Of a DNA stretch of 64,000 bases, positions 22,712 through 35,600 are shown piece after piece (the stretch's first letter is position 1; every line of letters starts with the position of its first letter). The notes beneath the pieces were generated by a model. The model made no database searches. It was not told the DNA's origin and saw only the letters and a list, made by a program, of their open reading frames with translations. Both the position numbers and the translations under genes were made by a program. This DNA is from Myxocyprinus asiaticus (Eukaryota; Chordata; Actinopteri; Cypriniformes; Catostomidae): NCBI RefSeq assembly GCF_019703515.2, contig NC_059362.1, positions 25,937,826 to 26,001,825 of the forward strand, in the 5' to 3' direction.

Positions 22712-25700
22712 TCACTTTAGGATTGCCGACTGTCCAAGAGCATCCTGAATAAATTGTAAACTGCGTTTATAGAGAAAGGAGTCCTTTTTTTCTGGCTTGC
22801 AGATGTTAAGGTGATCTACATTCACCTGGATGAGTTCCCCAATTCCCAGCTCTGAAGGAGGAAAAGGAAAAGGAAATTTTGTTAACTGATACAAGGTTGA
22901 AGCATTTACTTTCTGAATACATTTGAAACCTGAAAACTATTTGTAACACAGTTCAGTGTTCATTATTTTACGAATGTTTCAGATTACCAAAACATACAAT
23001 AACTAACGAACATATTATATAAAATTACAGTTACAGCATATAAGAATTCAATATCAATGGCTGCATGAAAAACTTTATTATTTCGACCTACCAGCTGACT
23101 GGGATGGAACTACCAATATTTTGAGCATTGGACCAATGGAGGTAGGCAATGTTTCTGCAAAACTGAGGACTTTGAACTCTCGTTCTATTGCAATGTTGAG
23201 AAAATTTTCATTTAATTCTCGCAACGCTGGAGACTCTGAGCAGAAATAAGCCAACAGAAAATGATGTGAGTAAATGAGACTTGGGACATAGGACAATATC
23301 AGTAAGAATTAATATCGAGAGTAAAAAATTATATACCTTTACATAGTTCCTTCACTTCTATGGAGGGAAACAGAAGGAATCGGATATTTCTAGAATACTC
23401 TGCCATGAATGTGCCATGGTGAGGAACACTGTAGAACAGAATTCCTTTTGTGTTCTTGATCAGTGCACTGAGGTCAGGATCTTTTGAGGCATCTAAAAGC
23501 ATTTTTTTCACAAGTAAACCTGCAGCACAAGAAATGATGAGAGTTACTGTAATAATCTCCATATTAATACCAACTTTTCTAACTTTCTCTAATAGGGTTA
23601 GCTAAAACCAGACTGTTCCAATGGTTCTACAAACTACTGTATTCTGTTCAGGGTTTCCACACATTTTTACCCTTAAATGCATACCTTTAGTGACGCGGGA
23701 CCTCATTCCACCCCCTGTACCTCATCCATTTTTTTGGAGTTATGCCCACACCTCTTTAGTATTCCTCAATCTTTCTCTTATAAAGCTCTTTATAGTGTAA
23801 CACACAAAAAAAGGCCAATATATATATATTATATATATTATGATTGCTTAAGTATCATAAGTGTATAGGGTCATTTAGAGACCCTAAGTGTGTTATTATT
23901 TCATATCTATAGTTTACTATCACATGATACTGTATCTATTTCTTTGTTTATTACAAGACAAAAGAGTACTATATATCACGTTGATTTTCTGTGCAACAGT
24001 GGTGAATTATCAGTAGTCAATATGCGTGTACATATTATACATGCTATTTCTTACTCAAGATGGCGCTGTTTTTTCCAGTGATTAACTTGATTTACATTTG
24101 ACGTTGCTGTTTGACAAAGAAACAACATGGAAGTAAACTATAGCAAGTGTAACACATGAACAGTATGATATGACTATTGTCATTTTGTGCTGTACTATTG
24201 AAATTATCTAAGTTGTTCATCTATTTAGACCCAAAAAGTGCCTGAGAAAATACATATGTGTAGATTTTGTGTTATGTGTAGCTCAATATGTGTTTGACAG
24301 CCAGTTGCATCTCATGAAATCTCAGTGTAATGAATCCTGTTCTAGATTTGTCTCGATTTGTTTAATCATCTCATCGATATATGAAAAATAAAACATGAAA
24401 ATATATATCCATTCTATTATTTTCTAATTATCTTGGAAGTTTAAAATTTATTTTTTTTATATAAATTTCATAATATCTGGGCATTTTGTAGATCCATTTG
24501 TGATAGACATACATGCCGGGTCTCAAAAGACCTGAAAATGTAACTGTTTGGCGAAATTCCCATTATTTTTCCATGACTTCTCCAGTTGCATGCGATTACT
24601 GGATTTTTTAAGGATTTTAAACTGTATACATTTTATACTACGCTTATGAGGAGCAACTTCTAGCCAATGAAATATTTTAGAGCAGAGCATGACTAAAAAA
24701 AAAACAAAAAAAAAACATTCCTTATGGAATTGTCCATGAATTTTAAAGATTTTATGAATTTCCATTACTTTTCTTGACCTGGAAATAACAATTACAGTAA
24801 TTCCCTGATATTTACAGGTTTTCTGATATGACTACCCGATTTATATAGATGCATTCACCAAAAAGATTATATAAAAACAGAGAGATTATGGAAGTTACAC
24901 TGATAGTTGGGTGCTGGTTATTTTAAGACCCACCATGGACTAACCTCCCATACTGTGGGCTACCCAGACCACAGGCCTGTCACCTACACCTGCATCCTTC
25001 AACTTCCTCAGCATTTCTTGACTCCTGTAGGCTAAGGACTTCCTGTATAGCTCAAAACATTTATAGAGTTATACTATAATGAGTTAACCACACTATTTAG
25101 ATATATACACTTTATTTAAAATTTACACCATGACTGTTTACCTTTGGTTTTCAGCAGGACACTTAGCTTTCCAGTCACTTAAATTGGTGTCATACTCAAC
25201 AGACAGGATTCTGAGGTTCGGACAGTCTGCAGCCAACCATGACTGTGGAAAAATCAAAATAAGATTTGAATGGCTGACTTCAGATTTCTTAAACCCTATA
25301 ATGACGTCTACCACAGAAAATATTTGCGTAACTTAAAGCTTCTTCAAGCGTGTGCTCATTAGAAAAATATTTGACCTTGGGCCAGCATTCAGTGTAGTCC
25401 TCTCGGGTCCCTTCCACCTTGTCTTCATCCATTATATCACAGTCCTTTTGACGCCACGTCTTAAAAGCTGCACCCAATAGGCCATGCACGAAGAGAACAT
25501 CAGCTTTGATTGGCTGGCTGAACACAAGAGGTGAACAAAATGAGATGGAAAACATGATTAAACCTCATTAAACAAACTGACAAATGAAACAGGACAAATT
25601 CACTCACTAGCAAAAAAGTATATAAGTCTAGAAAATCCAAATCAGCTAGTGCGCTTACTTTGTGCGGCACTGTGGGTGCAAGATGTATACACCATCCTGA

Positions 25701-28700
25701 TACTTCTCCCTCACTGTATCTCTGTCCAGATTGGCTAAAGCACGGGCAGCGTGAGACGCCTGCATAATGTGGGGTGATCGGATCATCTGCACCAGGACAG
25801 ACACCCAACCTATAGGATAACCAGCATGTGAAAAAAATACACTATTAAGTATCAAATCTACTTCATAAACTATTAATGCCATAGTAGGTCTGATTAGAAG
25901 TGAGCTGGCGTATAAACAAACTTGTATGCAAAGCTAACCAGACTGCACTATGGCTGTGTGGACACTCTCATTCAAGGCAAGGTTTCCAATAATTCGCACA
26001 ATGTTGCGCTGAATCTTGGGAGAGTCCCGGCGAAGCTGGTAGACTCTTTGCAAAAGCTGCAATCCTCCATTAGCAACAATGTGGTCACAATGACTAGGGA
26101 CCTGTGAAGAAAGAACAACTCAAATGCAAATACTCTAAATTGATAGGTTTGTTAAAAACCCAATGAAATCAAAATTTTTATTTTTCAATTTTTAGTGCAA
26201 GACATCTATATGCAGGTGTATTACTAAAGTTGACAAAATTAACTCTGCTATACAAATGTCAAAATAACAGTTTTTCTCTTCCAGGAAAATGGACCAAAAA
26301 TATTGATTGCTCATCTTGCACAACATAGATTTTTGTCCAATGAAATGCTCTCTAGTCTCCTGTGACCCCGTGTACACGAATGTGTGGATGTTGTATTTTG
26401 GCTTCGCTTTATGCAACACATAATTTAAAAATTCATTTAAACTGACTGATCTCAGTTCAGGAGACTCTGTGCTGTCAGGGTTAAACTTTCGACGCACTGA
26501 GTTATGACAAAACAATATGGTGCCGATCACAGCGGAGTTTGTCTTTGGGAGAAATGTTTAGCAAAACTACATTTGAAAAGAAACCTAATTACGTTTTTAC
26601 ATTGAAACCTGTTTGAGACGAAAGATTACAGTCTCGTTTCTTCTGATTTTGAGCGATTTATTGTGAAACGACAGGCTGCTAAACACAATGTACACTAATG
26701 TGTACTTTAGCACATTTTTCCTTAGAAATCCTATATTTACTGTGCATTATCACACTGAGAATCAATGAGTTCATCCACAGGCTGAAAAATGTTGCTTTCA
26801 GAGGCTTTATATGGAGTTAAGATAAAAAAAAAGGTGCATTTCTAACTGTTCTGAGACCAGTGCAGACAGACAAAACACTGGAGGTTAAGTCATTCACTAA
26901 ATAGAGAGTAAGGGAGCATCCTATAGCTTTCCTATGAAGCCAAGTGAATTCAATTCAAACTTATTATCAAAAGTTCAGTTTCAGGCTGCAGATGATGTTT
27001 GGACCACTCAACATGGTTGGCAGACATGGGACAATGGTAATCAGGACATAGATTCAAAATGTATCATGTACAATTTTATTTTAACATGGTTGGCAGTGAT
27101 TGGATGATGCTGGCCATTACTTTGAATCAGAATTTTGCTAATTTTTAGGAAAACTATTTGCTCAAGAAAATTTTTTTTTTTTGTTTTTGCATGTTTATTA
27201 GGTGCTACTAGTTACAAATCAAAATGGGAAATGGAAAATTCACCCACAATCGGGTCTCAGGAGGTTAAAATGAGAATGTCCCCTCCCCCTAATACCACCT
27301 GCAACCATCAAACAAGTAGCAAATCATGGTTCACGGGTGTGATATAACTCAAGCCTATTGAGATGAGCCCTTCTCTATGCCCCATCCAAACTTCCTGTTT
27401 GAATAGAAGACATCAACACAGAAAAGAAAACTGAACTTGTCAAGTGATTTCATGGGGTCTTTAAGAACAATGATTTGCTAAATTCAAAGTTTAAATTGAC
27501 ACTGATCAACGCTACAGTTCTTCAGAACACATACAAAGCTAGTCTAGAAAACATCAGTTAATCACAAGCATTGTTTTCTTTTCTTTTTTTATTTTTGCCC
27601 CAATTTGGAATGCCCAATTCCCAATGCACTCTAAGTCCTCGTGTTGGCGTAGTGACTCGCCTCAATCTGGGTGGCGGAGGACGAATCCCAGTTGCCTCCG
27701 CGTCTGAGACCATCAACCCGCACATCTTATCACGTGGCTTGTTGAGCGCGTTACCGCGGAGACATAGCGCGTGGAGGCTTCATGCCATCCAGCGCGGCAT
27801 CCACGCACAACTCACCACGCGCCCCACCGAGAGCGAACCACATTATAGCAACCACGAGGAGGATGTGACTCTACCCTCCCTAGCAACCGGGCCAATTTGG
27901 TTGCTTAGGAGACCTGGCTGGAGTCACTCAGCACGCCCTGGGATTCGAACTCGCGAACACCAGGGGTGTTAGTCAGCGTCTTTACTCGCTGAGCTACCCA
28001 GGCCCCCAACAAGCATTGTTTTCTTTGATTATTTCCTTGTTCTCCACAGTGTAAGTGCACAAATACATGTCACAGTAACTGCAATACTGTCGATAATTAA
28101 CAAGGAATTTGGCAGAGTTTGTGAATCTTCACCTTTGAGTGCTGCACCAGGGCTTGCAGGCAGAAAGTCTCCACCTTCTCTGAAGGGGTGGAAGTGAGGC
28201 TTTGGGCGTAGGGCAACCCATTTCCTCCGAAACACCACAGCCCTCCCTATAACCACAGAACAAAATACACAACTAATGCATTGGCTCTTTCATCTGGATA
28301 TAAATCCAATCACTTTTGTACCATGTGTGTGTTTGTCTCACCCTTTGAGAGGCTAATGATTGGCTGCTCTCTCTAAGTGCCAGGGAGGTAAAGTACTGCA
28401 CACACTGATCCACTTCTGACTGGGGCAGAGATGCAAGCAACTGCCTAAGACCATCTTCTATTGATATATCCTATCAATGTACAAAACATGAACATTAGCA
28501 GATGTAGCAGACATCTGGAGCTCTTATACAGCAGCTCAATACTGTCTGAATTATAGCTACTCACATCCTCTGTGTGTGGCAGTGGAGGTGGAGGGAAAAA
28601 GAAGCGAAGGTCCACATTAGGGATGCGGGCGAGACCCACAGCTGTGCGCTGATCTACCACCTGTGCTGCTGTCTGGTACTGATAATCTGTGATGGACAGG

Positions 28701-31700
28701 CCAAAACACCAATCAGAGCCCATAATGTCAAAAAGATGGAAATACAACGGGTGTTCCAATACCAGAATTTTGTGGTATTAGTGTTATATTAAACTTCAGT
28801 TCATTACTGCATCTTTATAGACAGGCAAATGACCCCATGAAATCAAAACTGGAATGGAAACCACGGTTTCCATGTGAAATTAACAGAAGAAATGCTACAA
28901 CTGTGCTTTTTTTTCACTTTCACACAAATCATGTTTACAACGGGCTGATTATGACTTTATAAACACTTATTTTTTGCACTATTACTCACACAATGCTATG
29001 TTATCGTACCGAAACACTATTACTCTAACACACCATTTGAAAAGCTATAAATTGTAATGCTTCTATACATATATTTACACACTTATTCAAGTGTGATTAA
29101 CTTCAGCGGTAGCTCACCTGATAGAGTGTTGGACTTTTGGAGGACCGACACGTGAGACAAAGTGTCATAAAAGCGACCCGAAATGACGTGTTTGCTTCAG
29201 AAAACGTGCTTTTTATGTCGCATTTGCGACAAGCACAGTATCGGTTAGGTTTAGGTGTTGGTTTAGGGTAAGGATGTCTATTTTGTTCACCTATTATTTA
29301 TCTTATAGGACACCATTGGTTAGGTTTTGCACAAACATTAGGTTAGGGAAGTGCGTTTTACTCATTAAAACCTCCATCTAAATTTCACCTTAAAAACCTT
29401 GTCTGGTTACAACATAATTTCACTCGCTTTTGGAGCCCCCTGCTGGACATTTCACTGAGAAACTGAGAAGGATATAGCGGCAGGCACTGTTCAAAAAAGG
29501 GGCGGAAGCTCCAAACCGCCACTGAAGATATAGGGAGCCCCTTATCTAACCCTTTCCCTAACCTTAACCATGAGTGGAAGTGACGCCTCCTTTTGGAGTT
29601 GGCCCAACCCCCTTTGGAGTAACCACGCCCCTTCTGGAGTAATCCCACCCTCTTTTGGAGATTCCTCCCCCATTTGGAGTTCTCCGGCCTGCCGCTATAC
29701 GTACTTGGGGAAACTGCAACCAAATGTTTAATGAAGCACATAATTTTGGTTTGCAAAAATATTACCATGGTCACATGAATTTTATGAAATCTTTTAGTCT
29801 ATGTCTATTAGCTTTGAAGCCACATGTATGCTAGTGCACTCCTAAAAGTTGACAAAATTTAGCAGATAAATGTATATATAGTTAACAGTCCCTCTCTTCC
29901 AGGAAAAAACAGACCAAAAAATTTATTACTCATTTAGCACTACACAGATTTTTATCCAATCAAATGCTTTCTAGAAAGAATACCCCTTCCCCTAATACCA
30001 CCTGCAACCCACTAGCAAGTAACAAATTATAGGCTACTGGCTATGAAAAAAAAAAAAAAAAGACAAGCCCTTCTATATGTCCCACCTAAACTTCCTGAGG
30101 TCTTTTAATGAATTAAATCCAATCAGTGAGACATTTCATTAATCTCAGTAAGTCTTTGAAATTTTGACAAGTGTGCTGCGGTCTCTCACCCTGCCAGTGG
30201 TGATTCTGGGCCAGGTCCCGCACTGCCTGCTGTCTCATGACCCGGTCTGCAGAGCAGGTTCTCTTCAGCAGGACCCATAGTGCACATTCATGAGGATCTG
30301 CATCCAAATGACTGAGACGCTCTGATAGAGATCACAATAACATAGATTAGTACATCAACTGGAAACACACCCTTGCTTAAAAGAAATCATGATGAATGTG
30401 GGAAAACCTCAATATACAACAATAGTACATTTATTTACCAAATGTACACTATTTTGGAGTCAAATGGGAAAAGATGCTTTAGGCATATCAATAAAACTTG
30501 GGGAATACAGCAAATCTAATCTCTCTCTATATTTCTCTACAGTCTATCACTCTACTGATAAGGCTCACTCATCTAAGCTGTTTTGTGCTTAATCTATTTG
30601 TTATAAACTACTTTTCAGCCTCAAACCTGATGCCTTCAAGTGTACTGCGATAAAAAAGAAAGTCAAGCTTCAAAAAGAGTCTATTTGAGTTCTATATCTA
30701 GAGTTTGCAGGTTCGTCTCATTTTAGGATTAAAACATGTGAGAGCAAGATGATTGCCCCATTTACAACAGTATAAAATTCAATGTAATTTCCAATACTGT
30801 CATCTTTATCATTCATCAAAAAACTAACTGCAGATGCTTCCTGAGATGTTTCCCCACAAACCTTAAAATTAGAAAATCGTCAATGGGTGGGTTTACTAAG
30901 CATGTCCTCTGGTATTCTTGCAAGTCCCTTGATAACACTAACAATGCAGTTTGTTTCAGCTAGGTAACATTAACAAACCTTTTTCTTCAATATTGTAAAA
31001 ACATTAAAGGGATAGTACACCCCAAAATGAAAATTCTCTCAGTGGTTAAATCCATATCTTTAAAAGTAATAATGATAGGTGTGGGTAAGAAACAGATCAA
31101 TATTTAAGTCCTTTTTTTACTATAAATCTCCACTTTCACTTTCACATGTGAAAGTGAAACCAAACAGGCACTTCATGTGACTTTCTCCACTTTCACTTTC
31201 ATAACTGATTTAAAACAGGAGTTAAATACTGATGTGTTTCTTACCCACACCTCTCATATCGCTTATGAAAATATGCATTTAACCACTGGAGTCTTATGGA
31301 TTACTTTCATACTGCTTTTATCTGTTTTTTGGACCTTCAGATTTCTGGTCACCATTCGCTTGCATTGAAAGGACCTACAGAGCTGAGATATTCTTCTAAA
31401 AACTTTTGTGTTCAGCAGAAGAAAGAAAGGGATGGCATGAGGGTGAGAAAATGATAAGAGAATTTTCATTTTTGGGTGAACTTCCCCTTTAATAGGTACC
31501 ATGACATCAACATCAAATACAGAGGAACAACTTACCGTCCAGTGGGCGAAGCAGAACTCTTGATGTAATTTCAATAAACTTTCTCGCTGCTTTATGAAGC
31601 TCCTTCCTGGTTTTGTTAGTGAGGCCTGGAAAAGGCATAAGGTCTGTTATTAATAAAGAGAAATTAATAAATGTCTCTATCACATGTAACAACTAATGCA

Positions 31701-34048
31701 TGAATGGGCTGCTGTATATTGTTTAACTATGCAAAATATTAAACAACACGTCTACACTGCCTGGCCAAAACAAAAGTCGCATACTCTGATATTTAGTTGG
31801 ACTGGCTTTAGCTTTGATTACGGCGCGCATTCGTTGTGGCATTGTTTTGACAACCTTATGCAACATCGCAACATTTATTTCTGTCCAGAGTTGCATTCAT
31901 TTTTGGCCGAGATATTGTATTGATGACGGGAGAGTCGAACCACTCCGTAAAGTCTTCTCCAGAACATCCCAAAGACTTTCAATGGGGTTAAGGTCAGGAA
32001 TTCATGTGTGAAAATGATTCCTCATGCTCCCTGAACAACTCTTTCACAATTTGAGCCCGATGAATTTTGGCATAGTCGTCCTGGAATATGCCCGTGCCAT
32101 CTGGGAAGATAAAATCCATTGATGGGATAAGCTGGTCATTCAGTACATTCAGGTAGTCAGCTAACTTGCCGCATAACCTTGCTGAGCCTAGACCTGACCA
32201 ATTGAATCAACCCCAGATCATAACATGCCTCCAGAGGCTTGTACAGTGGGCACTATGCATGACGGGTGCATTGCTTCATGCACTTCCCTTCTTACCCTGA
32301 CTCGCCCATCGCTTTGGTATAGGGTAAATCTGGACTCATCAGACCACATGACCTTTTTCCATTGCTCCACATTCCAATCTTTATGCCCCCTAGCACACTG
32401 AAGTCATTTTGTTTGATTAGCCTCATTAACAAGTGGCTTTCTTGTGGCCACACAGCTGTTTAGTCCCAATCCTGCAAGTTCTCATCACATTGTGCATGTG
32501 GAAATTCTCTTACTTTCACTATTAAACATAGCCATGAGTTCTACTGTCAATTTTTTACGATGTGACTTCAAGCGTTTTAGTGATCTCACGATCATTCAAG
32601 ATTTTTTTCCAACCACATTTCTTCCATGAAGCTGACGGTTCACCACTATCCTTCCAGGTTTTAATAATGCGTCGGACAGTTCTTAACCCAATTCCAGTGA
32701 TTTCAGCAATCTCCTTAGTTGTTTTCTTTGCTTGATGCAGGCCAGTAATTTGCCCCTTCTGAAACACAGTAACATCTTTTCCACAACCACGGGATCCGTC
32801 TTCCGACATGGTTGTTAAGAAATGAGAAGCTACACACTGCATCAGTTAGGGTTAAAAGAATTGTTGCCAGCTGAAACATATTAATCACTGCAATGATCCA
32901 GTCCTAGGCTCTTAAGGATCTGCTTATTTAAATCCAAACGGCAAAAAAAAAAAAAAAAACAACAACAAAAAAAAAAACCAATTGTGGCCAGGCAGTGTAT
33001 ATCTAACAATAACCTATAATCTAACTATAATATAAATATGATGTCCCTGCAAGAACTTGTTGACAATTTAAGCACAGAGGATGGGGTCAAACAACTAACA
33101 TTTAAACATGAATAAACCTGTCATTTATTGTTCTAGTTGTTTTCTTTTCATCACTACATCCTGTTTTTCACAAATCTTAGATTGTTACATTAGAACAATC
33201 TAAATGTTACTCATGTTCAATTTAAGCAGTTTATCAGTAAATAGTTTATAACAGTGATAAAAACTGACAGAATGTACCAGAAGCAAGGCTCTCTTGTTCC
33301 CTATTCCTGGCATGAGTCAGGTAGATGTAGGACTTGTGTTTCTCTTTTAGAATGGCACTGGTGTCGATAGTGATGGCCTGGTTCAGAGTAAAAACTTCGT
33401 ACGTGATGAAAACACAGCCTCTGTGAAACCAAACTTGTTGTCAGAATGTTTGACTGGGTTTCAAGGAAGGAGAATCAACCTGCCTGAACTGCTGTACAAT
33501 AGTTCTGTCACAATTTAGAAGATCAACTTAGGAACCGTATCAGAACTAAAAAAATAAATAAATATATTTTATTTCCCCATAAAGGGATTTAATTAGCCAT
33601 ATTTGACAAATGCTTTCTCTGACTTCCTCTGTCAAAGTGTATCATATTATGTTATTCAAGTACCTGCAAAGACATCAAATAAATTGGGGGGAAAACCCTG
33701 CGAACTTACCCCAAAACTATTGCTCCTGTCACTTTTGCTATTTTCCCTAGAGACAAGAAAGAGACCATCAGTCACACTATAAGGACCTGTAGGAATGTAG
33801 CAGGACAATATGTTGGAATGTGACTAAATACACAATGGTTGTGTCGCTCAAAACCTAGTGAGCTTCTATTCAAGACAGTTTTGGGCATCATCTGCACCCA
33901 CAATAGATGTCCAAAAATGCTGTCTATATAGGCATTTCACTAGATTTAGAGTCTTACTGAGGTCTTTCCATGGCAATGCTCTCTTCACAGCGGGTCCAGA
34001 GGTGCTCAGCCTCCGGCAGCGGATCATTCGCAGAGCAGACACAGACAT
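22712..34048 (-). CDS. serac1: SERAC1, serine active site-containing protein 1, 16 coding exons, 659 aa
   Basis: Coding exons (minus, 5' to 3'): 33958-34048, 33710-33746, 33278-33420, 31536-31625, 30190-30321, 28565-28686, 28342-28470, 28133-28246, 25939-26101, 25659-25809, 25376-25517, 25142-25242, 24945-25042, 23337-23519, 23092-23235, 22712-22851. All are GT-AG in one frame (1980 nt), close to the human length of 654. The start [14 protein letters not shown] was chosen over upstream in-frame ATGs because it aligns with the family N-terminus. There is a membrane segment at about residues 35-52 and a middle region with [14 protein letters not shown]. The C-terminal alpha/beta-hydrolase has the oxyanion loop [12 protein letters not shown] (about 400-411), nucleophile Ser about 502 in AHSMGG, and candidate His about 627 in [13 protein letters not shown]1 acts in phosphatidylglycerol remodelling at mitochondria-ER contacts. 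Donors after exons 9, 11 and 13 are GTTAGC, GTCAAA and GTTAGT, which are weak. Confidence 0.95.
23665..24560. repeat. Interspersed repeat D, copy 2 (serac1 intron)
   Basis: Second copy of the repeat at 9855-10710, in the same orientation, in the intron between exons 14 and 13 of serac1. It starts near ACCCTTAAATGCATACC and carries the same TTTGTAGATCCATTTGTGAT segment near its right end. Confidence 0.55.
26153..27465. repeat. Inverted-repeat element in serac1 intron 8 (ends CCAATGAAATCA)
   Basis: The left end AAAACCCAATGAAATCAAAA is mirrored by GTGATTTCATGGGGTCTTTA at the right. There is no coding content. Internal segments (TTGACAAAATTAACTCTGCT, CCCCTAATACCACCTGCAAC) recur in the element at 28829-30107. 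It is a non-autonomous DNA element of about 1.3 kb. Confidence 0.55.
27581..28008 (-). mobile_element. tRNA-derived SINE, copy 5 (serac1 intron 8)
   Basis: The tRNA-like head at 28008 (GGGGGCCTGGGTAGCTCAGC on the minus strand) has a B box GAGTTCGAATCCC, the best-preserved of the six copies. It is flanked by a 17-bp duplication ACAAGCATTGTTTTCTT at 27564-27580 and 28009-28025. It is inserted in the same sense as serac1, 110 bp upstream of coding exon 8's far side. Confidence 0.88.
28829..30107. repeat. Second copy of the CCCATGAAATCA inverted-repeat element, with a nested tRNA-like repeat
   Basis: It starts GACCCCATGAAATCAAAACT and ends in a GGTCTTTTAATGA-type mirror. The right part (29815-30050) matches the element at 26153-27465. 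The middle (about 28905-29400) is a different repeat with a tRNA-like segment, GCGGTAGCTCACCTGATAGA near 29107, and a GGTTAGGTTTAGG-type stretch. It resembles 61900-63180. Confidence 0.45.
31004..31492. repeat. Complete MITE family A element
   Basis: 489 bp with terminal inverted repeats TTAAAGGGATAGTACACCCC and the mirror at 31461-31492 (TTTTGGGTGAACTTCCCCTT). Internal mirrored blocks (GGTTAAATCCATATCTTTAA against TTAACCACTGG, and GTGGGTAAGAAACAGATC against TCTTACCCACACC) show that most of the element is one imperfect palindrome. It is non-coding and lies in the serac1 intron between exons 5 and 4. Confidence 0.75.
31755..32997 (-). mobile_element. Decayed Tc1-like element in serac1 intron 3
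   Basis: The ends CACTGCCTGGCCAAAACAAA and a TTGTGGCCAGGCAGTG mirror are flanked by TA (31753-31754 and 32998-32999). The minus strand retains a transposase N-terminus with helix-turn-helix ([18 protein letters not shown] near 32700). Catalytic-domain relics with stops and frameshifts follow. A poly-A-rich patch at 32944-32979 lies just inside the right end. Confidence 0.85.
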
Positions 34049-34340
34049 TTGCGGATTCACTCGCAGATATCCGACGATGGCACACATCAATTTGGGCCAG
34101 AGGGCCGGTGATACATGTATGACAGCTGTTTATGATTACTTGCTGACTAAATTTACCTTCTCATATGATGCGGTTAAATAAGCTGTCGGTTTGTACATGC
34201 AATGACGAGTTAGTTAGCTGGATAGCATTCTGGCGAAATGCTGTATCTGAATGTGCATAAGATTGACAGGAAATGTGTTTTCTGAGTGAACGAACCTCGA
34301 CGTGAAGCGTCATTACCGTAAATAACGCAAATGTCAAGCA
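34049..34340 (-). promoter_or_regulatory. Likely serac1 5' UTR and promoter region
   Basis: Immediately upstream of the serac1 start. CpG dinucleotides are locally enriched at 34000-34075 and 34285-34335. No TATA box is seen. This is an inference from position and composition. Confidence 0.3.
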
Positions 34341-34592
34341 TCTAGAATGACCTACCGTAATACTCTATATGGTGCGCATAAAATAATAATAATAAAAAAA
34401 GCCTACATATTTGCTAAGGAATTAAGATATTTAAAAGCAAAAAAAAATAAAAATTTTTAAAATGCTTTCTCTTATCCCAGCTTAATGTGCAGAGACAACT
34501 AGGCCAATATCTATACTGAAAAAAAGACTAGTAAGACTTTAGTAAGGCAAGTTTTTACACAGTTTTTCTAAGTAAATTTTAATGGTATGAAA

Positions 34593-35144
34593 TTAAATGT
34601 GCACTCAGTACTTTTTTCCTCATTAAAAAAGTTTAACTCCTAAAGACATGAATTGTATTTTTGCAATAGCTATTTGTAGGAAATCATGACCACACACAAT
34701 AAAATGAAAGACTTCAGTCATATCAGTAACCTTATAAAAGCTGTTTTATTCTACGTGGAGAGGGTCCGCACATGGGGGCTGCCATGTTAGAATCACATGA
34801 CCAGCTGAATACTGCTCGCTTAATCTCAGTAACCGTCCTGTTATTTGACACTTTCACTGATAGATTAAATAATCTTGGCTGACTGTGAATACTAAATTTC
34901 TACAATGGCATCTGAAACTGAAAACTATTGATTTTAAATTATGCTGCATAGAAATTCTGCTGATGCTGAAATGTGATTCTAACATGGCAGCCCCCAAACA
35001 GCTTTTATAAGGTTACTGATATGACTGGAATCTTAATGTTAATGTGAGTGGTCATGATTTCCTACATATATTGCACATTTTCAATTCATGTATTTAGGAA
35101 TAACACTTTTTTAATGAGGAAAAAATTACTGAGTGCACCTTTAA
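34593..35144. repeat. Palindromic MITE family B, copy 1
   Basis: 552 bp with near-perfect mirrored arms: TTAAATGTGCACTCAGTACT at the left and ACTGAGTGCACCTTTAA at the right. Within the arms GGAAATCATGACCAC pairs with GTGGTCATGATTTCC, and CCGCACATGGGGGCTGCCAT pairs with ATGGCAGCCCCC. It is non-coding, lies in the serac1-myct1 intergenic region, and could form a long hairpin when transcribed. Confidence 0.7.
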
Positions 35145-35560
35145 TAAAGTCTACTTCATGACACAAGTGAGTAAATTTAACTTAAACATTTCAGTTAACA
35201 TAGTACCTTTTACTTACAAATCTGATGGATATGGTACTTAAAATTAATAAAATTTACACTTCAATCTTTCTTTTAATTTTTTATGAACACATGCTTAATC
35301 ATATATCGTATGACATACTTTCCACAAGGGAAACTTATTGCTTGCTGTTGCTATATAGTCAACTAGACAACATCACCTTGCTTTACTGGCAACAGTAACA
35401 AGATACAGAGCTACGAACACAGACCTCAACACTTGGTGCACAAAACATGATGACCGCAACAATCAACAATTTTTTTTTTTTTTTTTTTTTTGATGAACGG
35501 CTACTTTGAGCAGAAAATGAAATTCAAACTTCACAAAACAAGAAGTTACCAAACATGAAA

Positions 35561-35600
<40 letters not shown>

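Noticed and set aside
27940..28000. tRNA-gene-like A and B boxes at the head of the SINE copies (best at 27940-28008, minus strand)
   Set aside because: Each is joined to the same repeated body with an A-rich tail and is bounded by target-site duplications, so these are SINE heads, not tRNA genes.
29230..29280. GGTTAGGTTTAGG-type stretch resembling an interstitial telomere
   Set aside because: The motif is irregular, not (TTAGGG)n, and recurs at 63120-63150 as part of a dispersed repeat.
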